A stretch of DNA of 44,881 bases from a virus. How positions within the stretch are numbered: position 1 is the stretch's first letter; every line of letters begins with the position of its first letter. Location of the stretch: IMG/VR virus record IMGVR_UViG_3300023174_000279, positions 1 to 44,881 of that record. One strand, given 5' to 3'. The notes under the pieces were generated by a model, which was not told where the DNA came from, did not search any database, and worked only from the letters and a program-made list of their open reading frames with translations. This document shows positions 1-8,647 of the stretch, one piece after another. A program made the position numbers and the translations under genes.

Positions 1-80
1 TACATCCAACCCATAGCTGGACGCCATTTCTTCTGCATCCAGTCTTCGTCTTTTTTAACTTCTTTAATTTCTTCTGCCAT
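1..80 (-). CDS. Possible holin-like protein, N-terminus only (partial)
   Basis: An open frame enters from the left edge and starts with ATG at 80 on the minus strand. The visible 26 residues begin MAEEIKEVKKDEDW and then read MQKKWRPAMGWM. A charged N-terminus followed by KWRP and aromatic residues resembles the N-terminus of some small phage holins with membrane segments, but no membrane segment falls inside the window. A good ribosome binding site (AGAGGTAA) lies just upstream, inside the end of the neighbouring gene. Only four bases separate it from the gp54-like gene, so the two are probably co-transcribed. The holin call is a weak resemblance. Confidence 0.45.
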   Translation of the reverse strand, partial: MAEEIKEVKKDEDWMQKKWRPAMGWM

Positions 81-84
81 TTTA

Positions 85-843
85 TTACCTCTTTAAAATA
101 CCTGGGAGTTTTGTGACAACTTTCGAACCGACTGCGCCGATTGCGAAATTCTTCAATCTATTCATAAATGAATTCAATGGATCTTTCTTAGTTTGCACTG
201 CAGATGGAGTCTCATTAAAAATTGGATTATATGTACTTGGTGAATCGCCCAAGAAATTATATGGAGAAAACCCACCATCAGTAGCATCAGTATTTTCAAT
301 TTCTTGAGCACCAATATGATAATATTTGTAAGCAAAATTTACAGATAATTTCATAATATCTTTATTCCCATGGTCTAACTGTATAGCACCAATACTCTTT
401 GGGAATGCTTCAAATAATTTTACAGCATATCTTGATTGATTTTTTAAATCTTGAACTTCAATAACAATATCACATGTGTAATTATCGTAGTAGTTAAAGT
501 TTCTTGTTCCTGGATTTTGAATATACGTCATCCAATTATCAAATAACAATTTAACCTTCATTGAAGTGTCAACATAAAACGACATATTTACATCTTCATA
601 TAATCTTTCATATGGTGCTTTTCTAATTTCACCATAAGTTCTCATATCTGATGTATTAAAATTTGTTCCTGGAATTTGAACTTGGTCACATAACAAAATA
701 GCATCACGCATCCAACCATTGGTACCTAAATTCATAATCCTGCTATCAGGACTTGCAAAAATACCCACGATAAATCGGTTATTCCTAGCAAGACCATCTT
801 GCTTTACTTTTGATATAAAATCGTTTAATGGAGAGTTCGCCAT
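85..843 (-). CDS. 54: Baseplate tail-tube initiator, gp54-like
   Basis: 252 residues with the tail-tube (T4 gp19) type fold. Landmarks are NDFISKVKQDGLARNNRF at the N-terminus, then LCDQVQIPGTNF, RKAPYERLYEDVNMSFYVD and LFEAFPKSIGAIQLDHGN. In T4, gp54 and gp48 sit on top of the baseplate hub and seed polymerisation of the gp19 tube. A gp48-like protein is separately encoded at 1945, so this one best fits gp54. T4 gp54 is somewhat longer (320 residues). It could in principle be the tube protein gp19 itself, but gp19 normally follows gp18, which starts at 44822. The C-terminal part (about 195-252) is low-complexity and basic. The start abuts the next gene (ATG at 843, neighbour ends at 844). 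Confidence 0.75.
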   Translation of the reverse strand: MANSPLNDFISKVKQDGLARNNRFIVGIFASPDSRIMNLGTNGWMRDAILLCDQVQIPGTNFNTSDMRTYGEIRKAPYERLYEDVNMSFYVDTSMKVKLLFDNWMTYIQNPGTRNFNYYDNYTCDIVIEVQDLKNQSRYAVKLFEAFPKSIGAIQLDHGNKDIMKLSVNFAYKYYHIGAQEIENTDATDGGFSPYNFLGDSPSTYNPIFNETPSAVQTKKDPLNSFMNRLKNFAIGAVGSKVVTKLPGILKR

Positions 844-1446
844 TTATGCTCTTCTTATAATTTTTCTGGAATCTGCCCAGACTTGTTGTTTAGATGCGCC
901 TACAAATCTTTCGACAGGTAATAACATAGCAGTTGCCCAATCTTCTGAATAGACTTGTCTAAATTGGCTTCTTACATGACCAGATAAATATTGTTTTACG
1001 CAAGGTTTAGCTGCAGCGAAACGAGAAACTCCGTCAATTAATGCCCAGCTGTATTTAATCTTTGTAGTTTCATCCCAGCGACTATTATTCTTAAACACTA
1101 ACAATTCATCTAGTAGTTTAATACGTAGATCGTATGATAGATAGTGCATATTTAAACCATAGAATCCATCTTGAGTCTTTCTAAAAGGAAAAACTAGAGG
1201 AAATCTATCATAATAAGGAAGATCGTCTTTTGTCTTTGGATCATATACATACATGTATAAGTTTCCAGGAACGATAGCAGATCTTAGGTGGCTTGGTTCA
1301 CCCTTCAATACTTTATTGGGGGTGATGTTTTGCTGCGCCATTGACGCTACTTGTTTTTCAAACCAGCCTCTAGATCTCTTTACCGCAGTTAAAAGATCGA
1401 ACTTGTTCTGGTCGAAAACGTCTTGAATTGGTTTCTTGATAGCCAT
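844..1446 (-). CDS. Conserved T4-type virion-module protein, possibly DNA-end protector gp2
   Basis: 200 residues, soluble, with no recognised catalytic motif. The central part reads PGNLYMYVYDPK, LPYYDRFPLVFPF and DGFYGLNMHYLS, which I associate with a conserved protein of T4-like aquatic phages encoded beside gp4. The C-terminus is basic and ends IIRRA. In T4 the order is 3-2-4-53, so by position it could be gp2, the protein that caps DNA ends in the head. The sequence alone does not prove that. A minus-strand CTAAATA element at 1453-1459 lies only a few bases before the ATG, as at gp25. Confidence 0.5.
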   Translation of the reverse strand: MAIKKPIQDVFDQNKFDLLTAVKRSRGWFEKQVASMAQQNITPNKVLKGEPSHLRSAIVPGNLYMYVYDPKTKDDLPYYDRFPLVFPFRKTQDGFYGLNMHYLSYDLRIKLLDELLVFKNNSRWDETTKIKYSWALIDGVSRFAAAKPCVKQYLSGHVRSQFRQVYSEDWATAMLLPVERFVGASKQQVWADSRKIIRRA

Positions 1447-1452
1447 ATTCTT

Positions 1453-1459
1453 TATTTAG
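1453..1459 (-). promoter_or_regulatory. Possible late promoter, CTAAATA
   Basis: The minus strand reads ACCTAAATAAAGAATATGG with the ATG of the 844-1446 gene at 1446. The heptamer resembles the T4 late -10 element TATAAATA. The gap to the ATG is very short, so an RNA made from it would be nearly leaderless. The purine run AAAGAA may instead serve only as a weak ribosome binding site. Confidence 0.35.
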
Positions 1460-1460
1460 G

Positions 1461-1898
1461 TCAAACCAAGCCAAGTTCTTTTTCTGTTATGATTTTAAAT
1501 TCCCAACCACGATCTTTGCAGTACTCTGTTGCTGCTTTCCATTTGGCTTGGTTTTTGATATATGTCATAGACTCGGTGATATATTTCTTGGTTTGGCGTC
1601 CAGGATACTCTGGTGGAACGCATTGTTTGGCTGGCTTTACTTCGACCAGATATCGTTTCAGAGAACCATCTTTTTGTTGAACTTGGATCTGAAAGTCCAC
1701 GAAATAACGATGTATCTTATTATCGGTTGGGCAACGATATGGAACCACAGTTTCCTCAGATTGCCATTTTATAATACTCGGATTCTTATCGCACCAAGAT
1801 GCAAAACGAGTTTCCCAACTAGATCGCATGATAATGTTGGTTGGATCACCAGTGTATTTTTCTGGATATATAGGTTTGAACAATCTTTTATGGAACAT
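1461..1898 (-). CDS. 4: Head completion protein gp4, PD-(D/E)XK-like nuclease fold
   Basis: 145 residues from the ATG at 1898; a longer GTG start at 1928 exists but is less likely because T4 gp4 is about 150 residues. The start MFHKRLFKPIYPEKYTGDP and the motif SSWETRF are typical of gp4. The residues E29, D68 (in YFVDFQIQV) and E86-x-K88 (in LVEVKPAK) form an E...D...ExK pattern like TnsA or PD-(D/E)XK nucleases. In T4, gp4 acts after packaging to make heads competent for tail joining. The neighbours gp48 and gp53 match T4 gene order (4 next to 53), except that this gene is divergent from them. Its likely promoter is the minus-strand element at 1929-1935. Confidence 0.85.
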   Translation of the reverse strand: MFHKRLFKPIYPEKYTGDPTNIIMRSSWETRFASWCDKNPSIIKWQSEETVVPYRCPTDNKIHRYFVDFQIQVQQKDGSLKRYLVEVKPAKQCVPPEYPGRQTKKYITESMTYIKNQAKWKAATEYCKDRGWEFKIITEKELGLV

Positions 1899-1903
1899 AA
1901 ATA
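1896..1903 (+). promoter_or_regulatory. Putative T4-type late promoter (CATAAATA) for the gp48 operon
   Basis: CATAAATA differs by one base from the T4 late element TATAAATA and lies 42 bases before the gp48 ATG. It overlaps the start codon of the divergent gp4 gene (CAT at 1896-1898). Confidence 0.6.
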
Positions 1904-1928
1904 AGTAATAGAATAGCCAATAACCCAC

Positions 1929-1935
1929 TATTTAG
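1929..1935 (-). promoter_or_regulatory. Putative late promoter (CTAAATA) for gp4 and downstream minus-strand genes
   Basis: The minus strand reads CTCTAAATAGTG about 30 bases upstream of the gp4 ATG. Together with 1896-1903 it forms a face-to-face pair, so the two start sites would lie between the elements and the 5' ends of the RNAs would overlap. Confidence 0.5.
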
Positions 1936-1944
1936 AGAATTTAA

Positions 1945-3051
1945 ATGGCAGATACCACACCAGCAACGCAAGCAGCACCAGCTTCTCCTCCAAAACCGAA
2001 TCTTTATACCCCAAGAGGAGAAGCCGATAAATTTGTCACAGGTAAGTATGACATAAAAAATTATTCATATCCTGCAGATTTATATGATCCAGGTGGACAA
2101 TATGGTGGTAATTATGCTATCTTTTACATCAATGTATCTAGTGAATCTAAACTATTAAAAGAAGATGGCGTTCAGACAGTTGCTGACTATACTCCAAATG
2201 ATCGTGGTGATTTAGTCGGACAAGGATTAACTGCTGCTCAATTAACAACAGCAAATGCTGTAGCTGGATCAGTCGATGGCGCAATTGCTGGTGGATTGCT
2301 TACTGGTGATGTAAAGGGCGCAGCAAAGGGTGCTGCAACTGGTGCTGTTGTAGGTGCAGCAACAGGGGCGATTGTTGGGTCTCAGGGATCTCGTTCACAG
2401 AAAAGATTAAAGACTGCTATTGCTTTACACATTCCAAATAATCTTTCAGTTAATTATAGTATGACATGGAGTGAAGATGATACTGCTGCTTTGGCAATGG
2501 CTGGCGCTGCAGTTCAACAAGGTTGGGAAGTAGCAAAAGCACTTAGTGGTAATGGAAATAATACTGACGTAAGTGGCGTCGGCGCAGCAATCCTTACTAA
2601 TATTGCGTTATCAAAGGGTCCAAATCAAGCAGGAAATTCTGTGGCTACTGGATTGGCAGCAAACCCAAAGAAAGAACAGGTATTTAAGGGAGTCAACTTT
2701 AGAACATTTAGTTTTGATTATAAGTTCTTTCCAAGAAACTGGAACGAAGCGCAAAATGTACGTAATATTATCCAAGAGTTTAAATATCACATGCACCCAG
2801 AGTTTAAGGATAACAATAATTTCGTTTATATCTATCCATCTGAATTTGATATTTTCTATTATCAAGATGGTGAAGAAAACTTAAATTTACATCGTCACAC
2901 ATCTTGCGTCCTTACAGACATGGCTATTAACTACACACCAAATGGTATGTTCAGTACATTCGCCGATGGTTCACCAACGCAAATTGATGTTACTCTAACA
3001 TTCCGTGAATTGGCTCTATTGACTAAAGATAAAGTTAAGGATGGTCTATAA
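1945..3051 (+). CDS. 48: Baseplate tail-tube cap, gp48-like
   Basis: 368 residues. The N-terminus is rich in Pro and Ala. A Gly/Ala-rich stretch (about residues 110-145) resembles a glycine-zipper-like helix. The C-terminal half carries the conserved gp48 signature: FRTFSFDYKFFPRNWNEA, then INYTPNGMFSTFADGSPTQ and LTFRELALLTKD. In T4, gp48 joins the hub to gp54 and starts the tail tube. T4 gp48 is 364 residues, so the length fits. It ends in a TAATG overlap with gp53, which suggests coupled translation. It is the first gene of the rightward operon. Confidence 0.85.
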   Translation: MADTTPATQAAPASPPKPNLYTPRGEADKFVTGKYDIKNYSYPADLYDPGGQYGGNYAIFYINVSSESKLLKEDGVQTVADYTPNDRGDLVGQGLTAAQLTTANAVAGSVDGAIAGGLLTGDVKGAAKGAATGAVVGAATGAIVGSQGSRSQKRLKTAIALHIPNNLSVNYSMTWSEDDTAALAMAGAAVQQGWEVAKALSGNGNNTDVSGVGAAILTNIALSKGPNQAGNSVATGLAANPKKEQVFKGVNFRTFSFDYKFFPRNWNEAQNVRNIIQEFKYHMHPEFKDNNNFVYIYPSEFDIFYYQDGEENLNLHRHTSCVLTDMAINYTPNGMFSTFADGSPTQIDVTLTFRELALLTKDKVKDGL

Positions 3052-3818
3052 TGTATTTTAAAAATTTCCCTAAGATGCTTTATGACTTTGATATCACTAA
3101 AGTCGTAGGCTCTGGAACTCAAGCAAAAGCCACAGCATTTATTGGCGGTGGAGCAATCACTGGTGTTCGTATTGATGATGGTGGTTCAGGTTATGTATCC
3201 GCAGATATAATCTTCTCTGCTCCAAATGAATCATTCCAAGGTAATGTGTCAGCTGCTCAAGCATTTGCTGTTGTTAATAATGGTTCTATCACAGAAATCG
3301 TTATGACTCAGGGTGGATATGGATATACTTCAGTTCCAACAGTAACTATATCAACACCATATACTACTTTAGAGACACAAACCAAAGCACTAATCCTTAC
3401 TGATATCACGCGAAATATTAGATTCCGTAGAGACATTCTTGCAAATATTACTGTGTATGATTACTATGATATTGTTGAAGGAGAAACGCCAGAGATCGTT
3501 GCTGAAAAGATTTATGGTAATGCGCAATATCATTGGATCGTTATGCTTGTAAATGAACGCTATGATTATCTTGGAGACTGGCCACTAACTCAACCAGCAC
3601 TTGACTTATATGTTACGCAAAAGTATGGCGCCACCGTAAATGCTATACATCATTATGAGAATGCTAAAGGTATTATTGTTTCTTCAGATTATCCTTCTGC
3701 AGTTCCAATTACTAATGCAAATTATGAAGCGCAAGTAAATGAATCCAAGCGTAGAATTAAAATTATATCACCACAGTTATTATCAACGATTCTTAAAAAC
3801 TTTAAAGATGAAATCTAA
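3051..3818 (+). CDS. 53: Baseplate wedge gp53, with inserted glycine-rich repeat domain
   Basis: 255 residues. The start YFKNFPKMLYDFDI and the C-terminal part (from about residue 120: TDITRNIRFRRDIL, YGNAQYHWIVMLVNE, DWPLTQPALDLYV) match gp53, the wedge protein that helps wedges close around the hub. Between them, about residues 20-105 hold two copies of a beta module of the type DGGSGYVSADI and GGYGYTSVPTVTIS. The same module occurs in gp8 and gp14 here. The domain is an insertion: T4 gp53 is about 196 residues and lacks it. It is joined to both neighbours by TAATG overlaps. Confidence 0.85.
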   Translation: MYFKNFPKMLYDFDITKVVGSGTQAKATAFIGGGAITGVRIDDGGSGYVSADIIFSAPNESFQGNVSAAQAFAVVNNGSITEIVMTQGGYGYTSVPTVTISTPYTTLETQTKALILTDITRNIRFRRDILANITVYDYYDIVEGETPEIVAEKIYGNAQYHWIVMLVNERYDYLGDWPLTQPALDLYVTQKYGATVNAIHHYENAKGIIVSSDYPSAVPITNANYEAQVNESKRRIKIISPQLLSTILKNFKDEI

Positions 3819-5107
3819 TGCAATCAGTAGATAAAGAATTAAGATTTGCTGGTGATGTTAGTATTGAGAAATGCGACATATTTACCAGCGGTGGGTTGAG
3901 ACAGGATATTGCTGCTCAAGTAATCGCCATTACTGTTTATGAAGATATATTTTCACCATTTATATCTGGTTCATTAACAGTAAGAGAATCATTTGACTTA
4001 GTAAACCTTTTCCCATTCGTTGGTGAAGAGATGGTTGAGATTGAGATTGTAACTCCAACGCTAGAAGAAAACAAAAATATTCGTGGCACCTTTTACATCT
4101 ATAAGATGACTGACCGAGTGTTGCTTGGCGATAAATTAGTTTCATATGTTTTACACTTTATTTCACCAGAAGCTGTTATTGATTTAAATAAAAAGATTAG
4201 TAAAGTATATTCTGGTACACCAGAGGAAATTATTAAGTCATTACTTACTGATAATGTAAATGGTTTGCAATCTAAGAAAGAAATCTTTGTTGAGCCAACA
4301 GACAAACAGATAAAGTTTATATCAAACTTTTGGTCGCCATCTAAATGTATTACATGGGTTACTGATGGTGCAGTAAATAAAAATGATGTTCCAAACTATG
4401 TGTTCTTTGAAAACCGATATGGGTTTTATTTTATATCACTAGATACTCTTTATACTAATGGTTTATACCAGTCATTCACTAAAGACGGCTACACTAGAGA
4501 TTCTCTGCCTAATGGTGGTGATGCTAGAAACGTAGAAGAAGATTTTAGAAGAATAGATGAAGTAGCAATTCCCGTTGGTTATGACTACATGAGTAAGATT
4601 CGTGGCGGTATGTATTCTTCTAAATTAGTTTCTTATGATTTGAATAGAAAAGTATATAATGCTAGAAATTATAACATAAGAGACAAGTACGATAAACTAA
4701 AGCACTTGAACCCAAATAAATTAATTGGTGACAATGCTATCTTTAGATCGAATTCATTGATACTAAATTATCCAAGAGATAATGCCAACTTCAGTGGTTT
4801 TGGTGATGCCACTAATTACAAATATGCTCAAGAACGTATCTCTCTAATGAAGTTGGCAGAAGCCAGCAAGATTGAGATTACAGTTCCAGGAAGATCTGAT
4901 TATACCGTTGGTCAGAAAGTTTCTGTTACATTAAACAAGACTCAACCAGTAAGCAAAGAAGATGATAATCAAGATTTAGTTGATAAGATGTTTTCTGGTT
5001 ATTATATTATCTCTGCAATTAATCATTACGTAACTAGAGAGCGCCATGAGTGCCATATGGAATTGATTAAAGATAGTTTACAATTAAATATTGATGGGAA
5101 AAAATAA
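3818..5107 (+). CDS. 27: Baseplate hub protein, gp27-like
   Basis: 429 residues. Segments such as SPFISGSLTVRESFDLVNLFPFVGEE, broken here as SGSLTVRESFDL and FPFVGEEMVEIEI, and VLHFISPEAVIDLNKKIS match hub proteins that form the trimeric ring holding the spike (T4 gp27, 391 residues). The C-terminal VGQKVSVTLNKTQP and SGYYIISAINHYVTRERHECHMEL are the usual hub beta-barrel end. The position directly before gp5 supports this, since gp27 and gp5 form the (gp27)3(gp5)3 complex. The ATG overlaps the gp53 stop, and its own stop overlaps the gp5 ATG. Confidence 0.75.
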   Translation: MQSVDKELRFAGDVSIEKCDIFTSGGLRQDIAAQVIAITVYEDIFSPFISGSLTVRESFDLVNLFPFVGEEMVEIEIVTPTLEENKNIRGTFYIYKMTDRVLLGDKLVSYVLHFISPEAVIDLNKKISKVYSGTPEEIIKSLLTDNVNGLQSKKEIFVEPTDKQIKFISNFWSPSKCITWVTDGAVNKNDVPNYVFFENRYGFYFISLDTLYTNGLYQSFTKDGYTRDSLPNGGDARNVEEDFRRIDEVAIPVGYDYMSKIRGGMYSSKLVSYDLNRKVYNARNYNIRDKYDKLKHLNPNKLIGDNAIFRSNSLILNYPRDNANFSGFGDATNYKYAQERISLMKLAEASKIEITVPGRSDYTVGQKVSVTLNKTQPVSKEDDNQDLVDKMFSGYYIISAINHYVTRERHECHMELIKDSLQLNIDGKK

Positions 5108-8100
5108 TGTTTTATACAGGTGTAGTTGAAAGTCGTTCAGACCCATTAGAACTTGGTCGTTGTCAGGTTCGTATTGTAGGGTTGCACACCCACGATAAAA
5201 CGCAACTTCCAACTCAGCAATTACCATGGGCAACTCCAGTTCAACCTATTGGTTCTGCTGCCATGAACGGTATTGGTTATACTCCAGTTGGACCAGTTGA
5301 AGGTACTACTGTTATTATTATGTTTGCTGATCAGGATATGCAGCAACCAATTATGCTTGGTACTGTTGGCGGTATTCCTCAAGCACCGCAACCAGTTGCT
5401 GATGATGACAGCGCAACTGCTATTCAATCATATGCTATTAAAGATATTATTCTTAGAACTATTGAAGGACCAGTTACTGGTAAACAACTAACCTTTGTTG
5501 ATAAAGAAACAAATAAAACTAACCTTACAAATGGATTAGCTGCGAATATGAAAGTCCTTGGTTTTGGACTTTCAAATAATTGTACTATTGTCTCAATAGA
5601 TTCAGCAACTCAAATAACAATTAGTGAAGAAGTTACTGGTTATGGCGAAAACATCATAACATTTAAACCTGCAGCAACAAACGTAGCTGCAGTAAATCAA
5701 AGTAAAGCATCTACTGTTTTAACTGATAGTAATGGTAATCCAGTTGTTAGTGGTGATGGCACTCCTGTTCAAACTACTCCAGCTGCGCCAGCAGCAAATG
5801 CAACAAACACTTCAATTCCAACTATACCACCACCAAAGTCTTCAACAAATGTAAGTAAAGCATCTGATGGTATTAAAGCACTTATTGCTGCTTGTGATAA
5901 AGTTGGATTAACTACCAAAGAGCAGAAATGCGCCTTACTTGGTATTGCTGGTGGTGAATCTGGATGGATTCCTCAGCTGGAAAGTTATAACTACAGTGCT
6001 GCTCGTTTAAAACAAATCTATTCATTTACAACTGAAGAAACTGCGGCAAAATATTCGGACGCTTCTAAGAAAGGTGTCACTAGAGAAGAATTTTTTAGTT
6101 GGGTATATGGTCCAACACAGCGTGGTAAAAACTTCTTGGGTAATCAGACTGATGCTGATGGTGGTAAGTATTTTGGTCGTGGATTCATTCAGTTAACTGG
6201 TAAAGGTAACTACGCTCGCTACCAGAAACTTGCAAATGCTGCTGGTTTAAATATTGATATTGTTAATAATCCAGATTCACTTGATGCTGATATTAATGTA
6301 TCAGCATTAGTTGCTGCTCTTTATATTAAAGATAGAGTGCCAGCTGGTGTTAAACCTAATGCACATCCTGATTATTTCTATGCAGCAAAAAAAGCAGTTG
6401 GAGTTAATTCTCCAGATATTGCAGCAAGAAAATTAAAATATTATGAGTATTTCTATGGGAATGATGCTGGTGGAGCAGTAGAAAAAGATGCTAACCCACC
6501 CTCAGTTGAACCACCAAAAGATGGTGGTAATCCAACACCTGGACCATCAGAAGCATCAATTGCAAACGGAACTGATAATACTGGATTCAGAGATCCAAAC
6601 AACAAATATCCATTAAAGGATTATATCAATGAACCAGACACAAATCGTTTGGCTCGTGGTTTAGTTGAAGGTACTATTGTTCACAAAAAAGATTCTTCTA
6701 TTCGTAAGGGTGTTCCAAAAGCAAATGGACAAGGGTCATGGGATCAAAATCTACCTTCGTATGGCGCACAATATCCTTATAACAAAGTTTATGAATCTGA
6801 AGCTGGTCACATTCAAGAGTTTGATGATACCCCTGGATACGAACGTATCCATACTTATCATAGAGCAGGAACATACCACGAAATAGATCCAATGGGCACG
6901 CAGACAAATTATATTGTTGGTGACTCTTTTACAATTACTGAACGTAATGGTTTTGTTTGGATTGGTGGTGAGTGTAACTTAACAGTTGATGGTAATGTTA
7001 ATATATTCTGCCGCACTGATGCAAACATTGAAGTGTCTCAAAATGCAACAGTAAAAGTTGGTAATAACTTAGACATTGGCGCTGCAAATGATGTTACTCT
7101 TGCAGTCGGTGGTAATATGCAATTAAAAGCTGCTGGTAAATTAGATATTGCTGCAGATAATATCACAATGAAATCTGCCAACAATATGTTCTTCCAAGCA
7201 GGTGTTGGCGCAAGTATTAAATCAGAATCAGTTCAGATTGAATCTGCATCAGATATGAACATCCTTGCTGGTGGAACTTTACGTGCTGATTACTCTGAAG
7301 GGCAGTTCGGTAATGGTGCTTCTGGCGCACAAGATGTTGAAGACTTTACTTTAACACCGCCACCAGTAGGAGATCCATTGAACCCAACAGTACCACAATT
7401 GATACCACCTGATCGTAGAGTAGCTGATGGTGCTGCTGCTGAAACACCTGAAGATTATGCAACACCAGAAGGCAGAGCGCAATCGGCTCAGCAGTCAAGA
7501 GAAAGTGGCGTCGCTAATCCCCCGCCAGCAGTAAATGCTGAAACACCAGCACCAGCTTCTGGTGGCTCAAATACAGTAGTACCAGCTGATTGTAAAATTA
7601 TTTACAATACAACTAACTTTACCGATGACTACAGAATGTCCAAGAACTTTACATTAGGTATGTTAATGGATGGTGGTTTAAATGGTAAACATAAATTAGT
7701 TGATCAACAACTAACAGGCGCAGATGGTAAAATAAGATTATATACTGTTCAGGAAATTGTATGTAATCTAGCGCAGACTTGTCAAAATATTCTTGAACCA
7801 GCATTAGAAGTTCTTCCAGGTGGTATTAGCGGAAGAAATAAACAGTGGAAAATTACATCAGGGTATCGTTTGAAGGGTGTTATTAAAACTGAATCGCCAA
7901 ACTCATCTCACTGTAAGGGTTTTGCTATTGACATAGCATTGTTACTTCCAGATAGAATGCGCAAGACATATGAACTTGCAATTGCTCTAGAAAAGATTCT
8001 TCCTTATGATCAGCTAATTCTTGAATATCGTTATCAGGATCAAGTATGGGTTCATATGGGTTATGGTGAATCCAGAAGAAAGATGGCGTTTACTATGCTT

Positions 8101-8178
8101 AATGATAAGACTCATACAAGAGGTAGTTTTACTCTACTTGATTCTATTACCCCTCCAGGAGCAGTAGTAAAGGGATAA
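5107..8178 (+). CDS. 5: Tail spike/hub gp5 with GH19-type lysozyme and M15-type peptidase domains
   Basis: 1023 residues, against 575 in T4. Domains in order: an OB fold (about 1-95; FYTGVVESRSDPLELGRCQV, YTPVGPVEGT); a muralytic domain (about 255-455) with GIAGGESGW, where E284 is the likely acid, and YFGRGFIQLTGKGNY (355-369), typical of GH19 chitinase-fold lysozymes rather than the T4 GH24 lysozyme; a VgrG/gp5-like triple beta-helix (about 565-745; repeats such as NLTVDGNVNIF, DVTLAVGGNMQL); a Pro/Ala linker (about 750-830); and a C-terminal M15 peptidase-like domain with SSHCKGFAIDIA (H935, D942) and VWVHMGYG (H983), the usual zinc ligands. It should trimerise under the hub, pierce the outer membrane and cut peptidoglycan in both glycan and peptide. 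I am confident of the gp5 role, a little less of the M15 activity. Confidence 0.9.
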   Translation: MFYTGVVESRSDPLELGRCQVRIVGLHTHDKTQLPTQQLPWATPVQPIGSAAMNGIGYTPVGPVEGTTVIIMFADQDMQQPIMLGTVGGIPQAPQPVADDDSATAIQSYAIKDIILRTIEGPVTGKQLTFVDKETNKTNLTNGLAANMKVLGFGLSNNCTIVSIDSATQITISEEVTGYGENIITFKPAATNVAAVNQSKASTVLTDSNGNPVVSGDGTPVQTTPAAPAANATNTSIPTIPPPKSSTNVSKASDGIKALIAACDKVGLTTKEQKCALLGIAGGESGWIPQLESYNYSAARLKQIYSFTTEETAAKYSDASKKGVTREEFFSWVYGPTQRGKNFLGNQTDADGGKYFGRGFIQLTGKGNYARYQKLANAAGLNIDIVNNPDSLDADINVSALVAALYIKDRVPAGVKPNAHPDYFYAAKKAVGVNSPDIAARKLKYYEYFYGNDAGGAVEKDANPPSVEPPKDGGNPTPGPSEASIANGTDNTGFRDPNNKYPLKDYINEPDTNRLARGLVEGTIVHKKDSSIRKGVPKANGQGSWDQNLPSYGAQYPYNKVYESEAGHIQEFDDTPGYERIHTYHRAGTYHEIDPMGTQTNYIVGDSFTITERNGFVWIGGECNLTVDGNVNIFCRTDANIEVSQNATVKVGNNLDIGAANDVTLAVGGNMQLKAAGKLDIAADNITMKSANNMFFQAGVGASIKSESVQIESASDMNILAGGTLRADYSEGQFGNGASGAQDVEDFTLTPPPVGDPLNPTVPQLIPPDRRVADGAAAETPEDYATPEGRAQSAQQSRESGVANPPPAVNAETPAPASGGSNTVVPADCKIIYNTTNFTDDYRMSKNFTLGMLMDGGLNGKHKLVDQQLTGADGKIRLYTVQEIVCNLAQTCQNILEPALEVLPGGISGRNKQWKITSGYRLKGVIKTESPNSSHCKGFAIDIALLLPDRMRKTYELAIALEKILPYDQLILEYRYQDQVWVHMGYGESRRKMAFTMLNDKTHTRGSFTLLDSITPPGAVVKG

Positions 8179-8179
8179 T

Positions 8180-8647
8180 ATGGCTTGGACTCCTTCTAAT
8201 ACTTCTTTAAAAACTGTGGATCAGTTACCTGTTTATACTAACTATTCACAAACATTTTCTTATGTTGATCCAGATCCATTAACAGATTATTCAGTCACAG
8301 GAATCGTTGCTGATAAAACTAATGCTCTAATGGTTATTGGTGTAAATAACATTTCTGGGCAGTATGATGCCCAACCGCATGGTGGAAGTAGTATTACATA
8401 TTTGAATAAAAATAAAACATATAATACTGTTACTAATTTTAATGACATAACAAACTCATATGAAATTTGTTCTTTTACTGCACCAACTGTACAAACTGTA
8501 ACATATAGTTATACTGTTACAGCCAAAGATAAAAATCTTATCGGTCCAGATGTTCAGCAAGTATACACAGTTGTATCAACATTTAATTGGGATATTGGAA
8601 AAACTGCTCTATTAAATGCTATTGCCCAAACTAGGATCGGAAGATAA
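8180..8647 (+). CDS. Unknown beta-rich virion protein between spike and PAAR tip
   Basis: 155 residues, not recognised. It is Thr/Tyr/Val rich, without signal peptide or membrane segment. Segments such as YTNYSQTFSYVDPDPLTDYSV and TAPTVQTVTYSYTVTAKDKN (each a short excerpt of the chain) suggest one or two Ig-like beta domains. The C-terminus (FNWDIGKTALLNAIAQTR) may be a helix. It starts one base after gp5 and overlaps the PAAR gene by TAATG, so it is probably made together with the spike and tip. A tip adaptor or hub-associated role is inference from position. Confidence 0.55.
   Translation: MAWTPSNTSLKTVDQLPVYTNYSQTFSYVDPDPLTDYSVTGIVADKTNALMVIGVNNISGQYDAQPHGGSSITYLNKNKTYNTVTNFNDITNSYEICSFTAPTVQTVTYSYTVTAKDKNLIGPDVQQVYTVVSTFNWDIGKTALLNAIAQTRIGR

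Noticed and set aside
1896-1928. GTG start at 1928 for gp4
   Set aside because: It adds ten hydrophobic residues not expected at the gp4 N-terminus; the ATG at 1898 gives the usual length.
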